Assembly (NCBI RefSeq): GCF_040496035.1
Contig: NZ_JBEPJZ010000002.1
Location: 868,001 to 932,000, forward strand
Source of the DNA: Agromyces sp. SYSU T00194
GTDB taxonomy: Bacteria; Actinomycetota; Actinomycetes; Actinomycetales; Microbacteriaceae
Length of the DNA stretch: 64,000 nucleotides
Reading direction: 5' to 3'
Shown here: positions 63,029-64,000 of the stretch, piece after piece
Numbering within the stretch: position 1 is the stretch's first letter
How the letters are laid out: each line of letters begins with the position of its first letter
The notes under the pieces: generated by a model
Told to the model about the DNA's origin: nothing
Database searches by the model: none
Seen by the model: only the letters and a program-made list of their open reading frames with translations
Translations under genes and position numbers: made by a program

Positions 63029-64000
63029 CTACGCGGCCGCGTCGATGCGCACCTCGAAGCGGGCGCGGCCGCCGAGGCGTGGAGCTCGGGTGGGGTCGAC
63101 GTGCGGGGGTGGGATGAACCAGACATTGCCGTCGCGCACGGTGATGGTCCAGCCGTCGTCGTGGACGCGGTGGTGACAGAAGCTGCAGAGGAGCACGCCG
63201 TTGTCGAGGTCGGTCGGGCCGGCGTCGCGCTCCCACCAGCGGATGTGGTGGGCCTCGACGTAGCTGATGTTCTGGCCGCAACTGGCGCAGCCGCCGTCGC
63301 GTTCGCCGAGCGCGAGGCGCTGCTCCTTCGTGAAGAGGCGTGCGGCACGACCCAGGTCGAGCGGCACGCTGTCGCCGCCGAGCACGGCGGGGATGAGCTC
63401 GGCGTCGGCCGCCATGCGCCGGGCCGTCGCGGCCGAGACCGGCTGGTCGATGCCGTCGATTGTCGCAACGCCGAGCCCCTCGCGGAGGGTCTCGAGGTCG
63501 ACGCGCACCACGGCGGTCGTCTTCGCGAGCGGTGGAAGCGTGTCGCGGCAGCCCAGGCAGTGCCGGGCGAGGTCGGCGAGCGCATCGGCCTGCAGCTGCG
63601 GGATCGTGCGGAGATCTTCGATGGGTGCGTCGGGCCGCCGGCGCAGGGCATCGCTCACGAGCGACTCGAGCGCGGCCTTCACGGGTGCGGCGGTCTCGGG
63701 GTCGAGCCGACCTGACACGTGCACCATGCCGTCGCGTCCCTCGCGCAGCGTGATGCCGCGCTGCTGGCGCAGTTCCTCCTCGCGGGGCGCCACCCCATCG
63801 ACGTCGAGCATCGCCTCGGCCTGCCGGATCGCCCGCTGCAGCATCGCCAGCGGCAACGATGCCGCGTGCGAGACGAGCGTCTCCTCGACCCCGCGCATCG
63901 CCTCGGGGTCGGCGCGCAGCGCCACCCGCTCGAGCATCGACGTGATCGCGGACGCCGCGTCGAGGCTGATCGACCCGGCACCCACGGCCGCGGCGACGGA
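63029..64000 (-). CDS. DUF222/HNH endonuclease, 5' end beyond the window
   Basis: The 3' part of a DUF222-HNH gene of the type abundant in Microbacteriaceae. The visible residues (about 324) show the DUF222 helical region and then the HNH domain GCASCGQNISYVEAHHIRWWERDAGPTDLDNGVLLCSFCHHRVHDDGW, with CxxC zinc ligands, the HH pair and the late Cys-x2-Cys context. The reading frame is open to base 64000, so the start lies outside. These proteins are often multicopy and considered mobile; no partner element is seen here. Confidence 0.88.
   Translation of the reverse strand, partial: SVAAAVGAGSISLDAASAITSMLERVALRADPEAMRGVEETLVSHAASLPLAMLQRAIRQAEAMLDVDGVAPREEELRQQRGITLREGRDGMVHVSGRLDPETAAPVKAALESLVSDALRRRPDAPIEDLRTIPQLQADALADLARHCLGCRDTLPPLAKTTAVVRVDLETLREGLGVATIDGIDQPVSAATARRMAADAELIPAVLGGDSVPLDLGRAARLFTKEQRLALGERDGGCASCGQNISYVEAHHIRWWERDAGPTDLDNGVLLCSFCHHRVHDDGWTITVRDGNVWFIPPPHVDPTRAPRLGGRARFEVRIDAAA

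Overview
The window is high-GC DNA (roughly 70% G+C by eye) from an actinomycete. Gene content and style point to the family Microbacteriaceae (an Agromyces- or Microbacterium-like organism). The signs are paired DUF4245/DUF4307/DUF501 proteins, GlpX next to class II aldolase, many ATGA/GTGA start-stop overlaps, frequent GTG starts, and a very frequent GGATGC/GCATCC oligomer. The genus is a guess; the phylum and family are inference from gene families. It is mostly chromosomal core, with small accessory patches.

Layout. 0-5.4 kb: a TetR/hydrolase divergon, a VapBC-type toxin-antitoxin pair, the GTPase YchF and two tandem paralogous lipoproteins. 5.6-13 kb: a 3'-5' exonuclease, RmuC, an MFS exporter, two GlpX-type bisphosphatases and class II fructose-bisphosphate aldolase. 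13-17.5 kb: a heterodimeric ABC exporter under its own TetR. 17.5-23 kb: IspH, both subunits of exonuclease VII (xseAB), a DUF4245 membrane protein, a beta-carbonic anhydrase and class II fumarase. 23.1-24.9 kb: a lower-GC patch with an NTF2-like/MarR pair and an IS481 transposase. 25-36.4 kb: PhoH, a class V aminotransferase, undecaprenyl diphosphate synthase, hemolysin III, GreA, threonine deaminase, an AI-2E-type permease, a YcaQ-like DNA glycosylase, HtpX and LemA. 36.5-39.7 kb: a sugar-lactone oxidase, a D-amino-acid deaminase/aldolase and a TetR in one overlapping operon. 39.9-48 kb: a secreted/membrane Ig-like protein, an exopolyphosphatase-like enzyme and two back-to-back ABC-2 export systems around one regulatory region with a PadR gene. 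48.1-64 kb: a small secreted protein, an odd tRNA with a UAA anticodon, NADH dehydrogenase-2, an S8 protease/DUF501/FtsB/enolase cluster, a glycosyltransferase, HisRS, MazG, NhaA, Mfd and a DUF222/HNH endonuclease cut by the window edge.

How genes work together. GlpX and FbaA act on fructose 1,6-bisphosphate in glycolysis/gluconeogenesis, with enolase and fumarase elsewhere in central carbon metabolism. XseA/XseB, RmuC, Mfd, YcaQ and MazG are genome maintenance functions. Four export units (MFS, the TetR-controlled ABC pair, and two ABC-2 systems flanking the padR promoter) suggest drug or antibiotic efflux. No large biosynthetic, phage, secretion or CRISPR locus is present.

The most interesting items are a tRNA with a Leu UAA anticodon on a short-variable-loop (class I) body, the GGATGC/GCATCC oligomer that overrides normal codon choice, a candidate intergenic hairpin family, a palindrome inside a predicted leaderless promoter, the PadR divergon, and a possible structured RNA leader before nhaA. 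Start sites were chosen from overlaps, ribosome binding sites and family alignment, and remain predictions.
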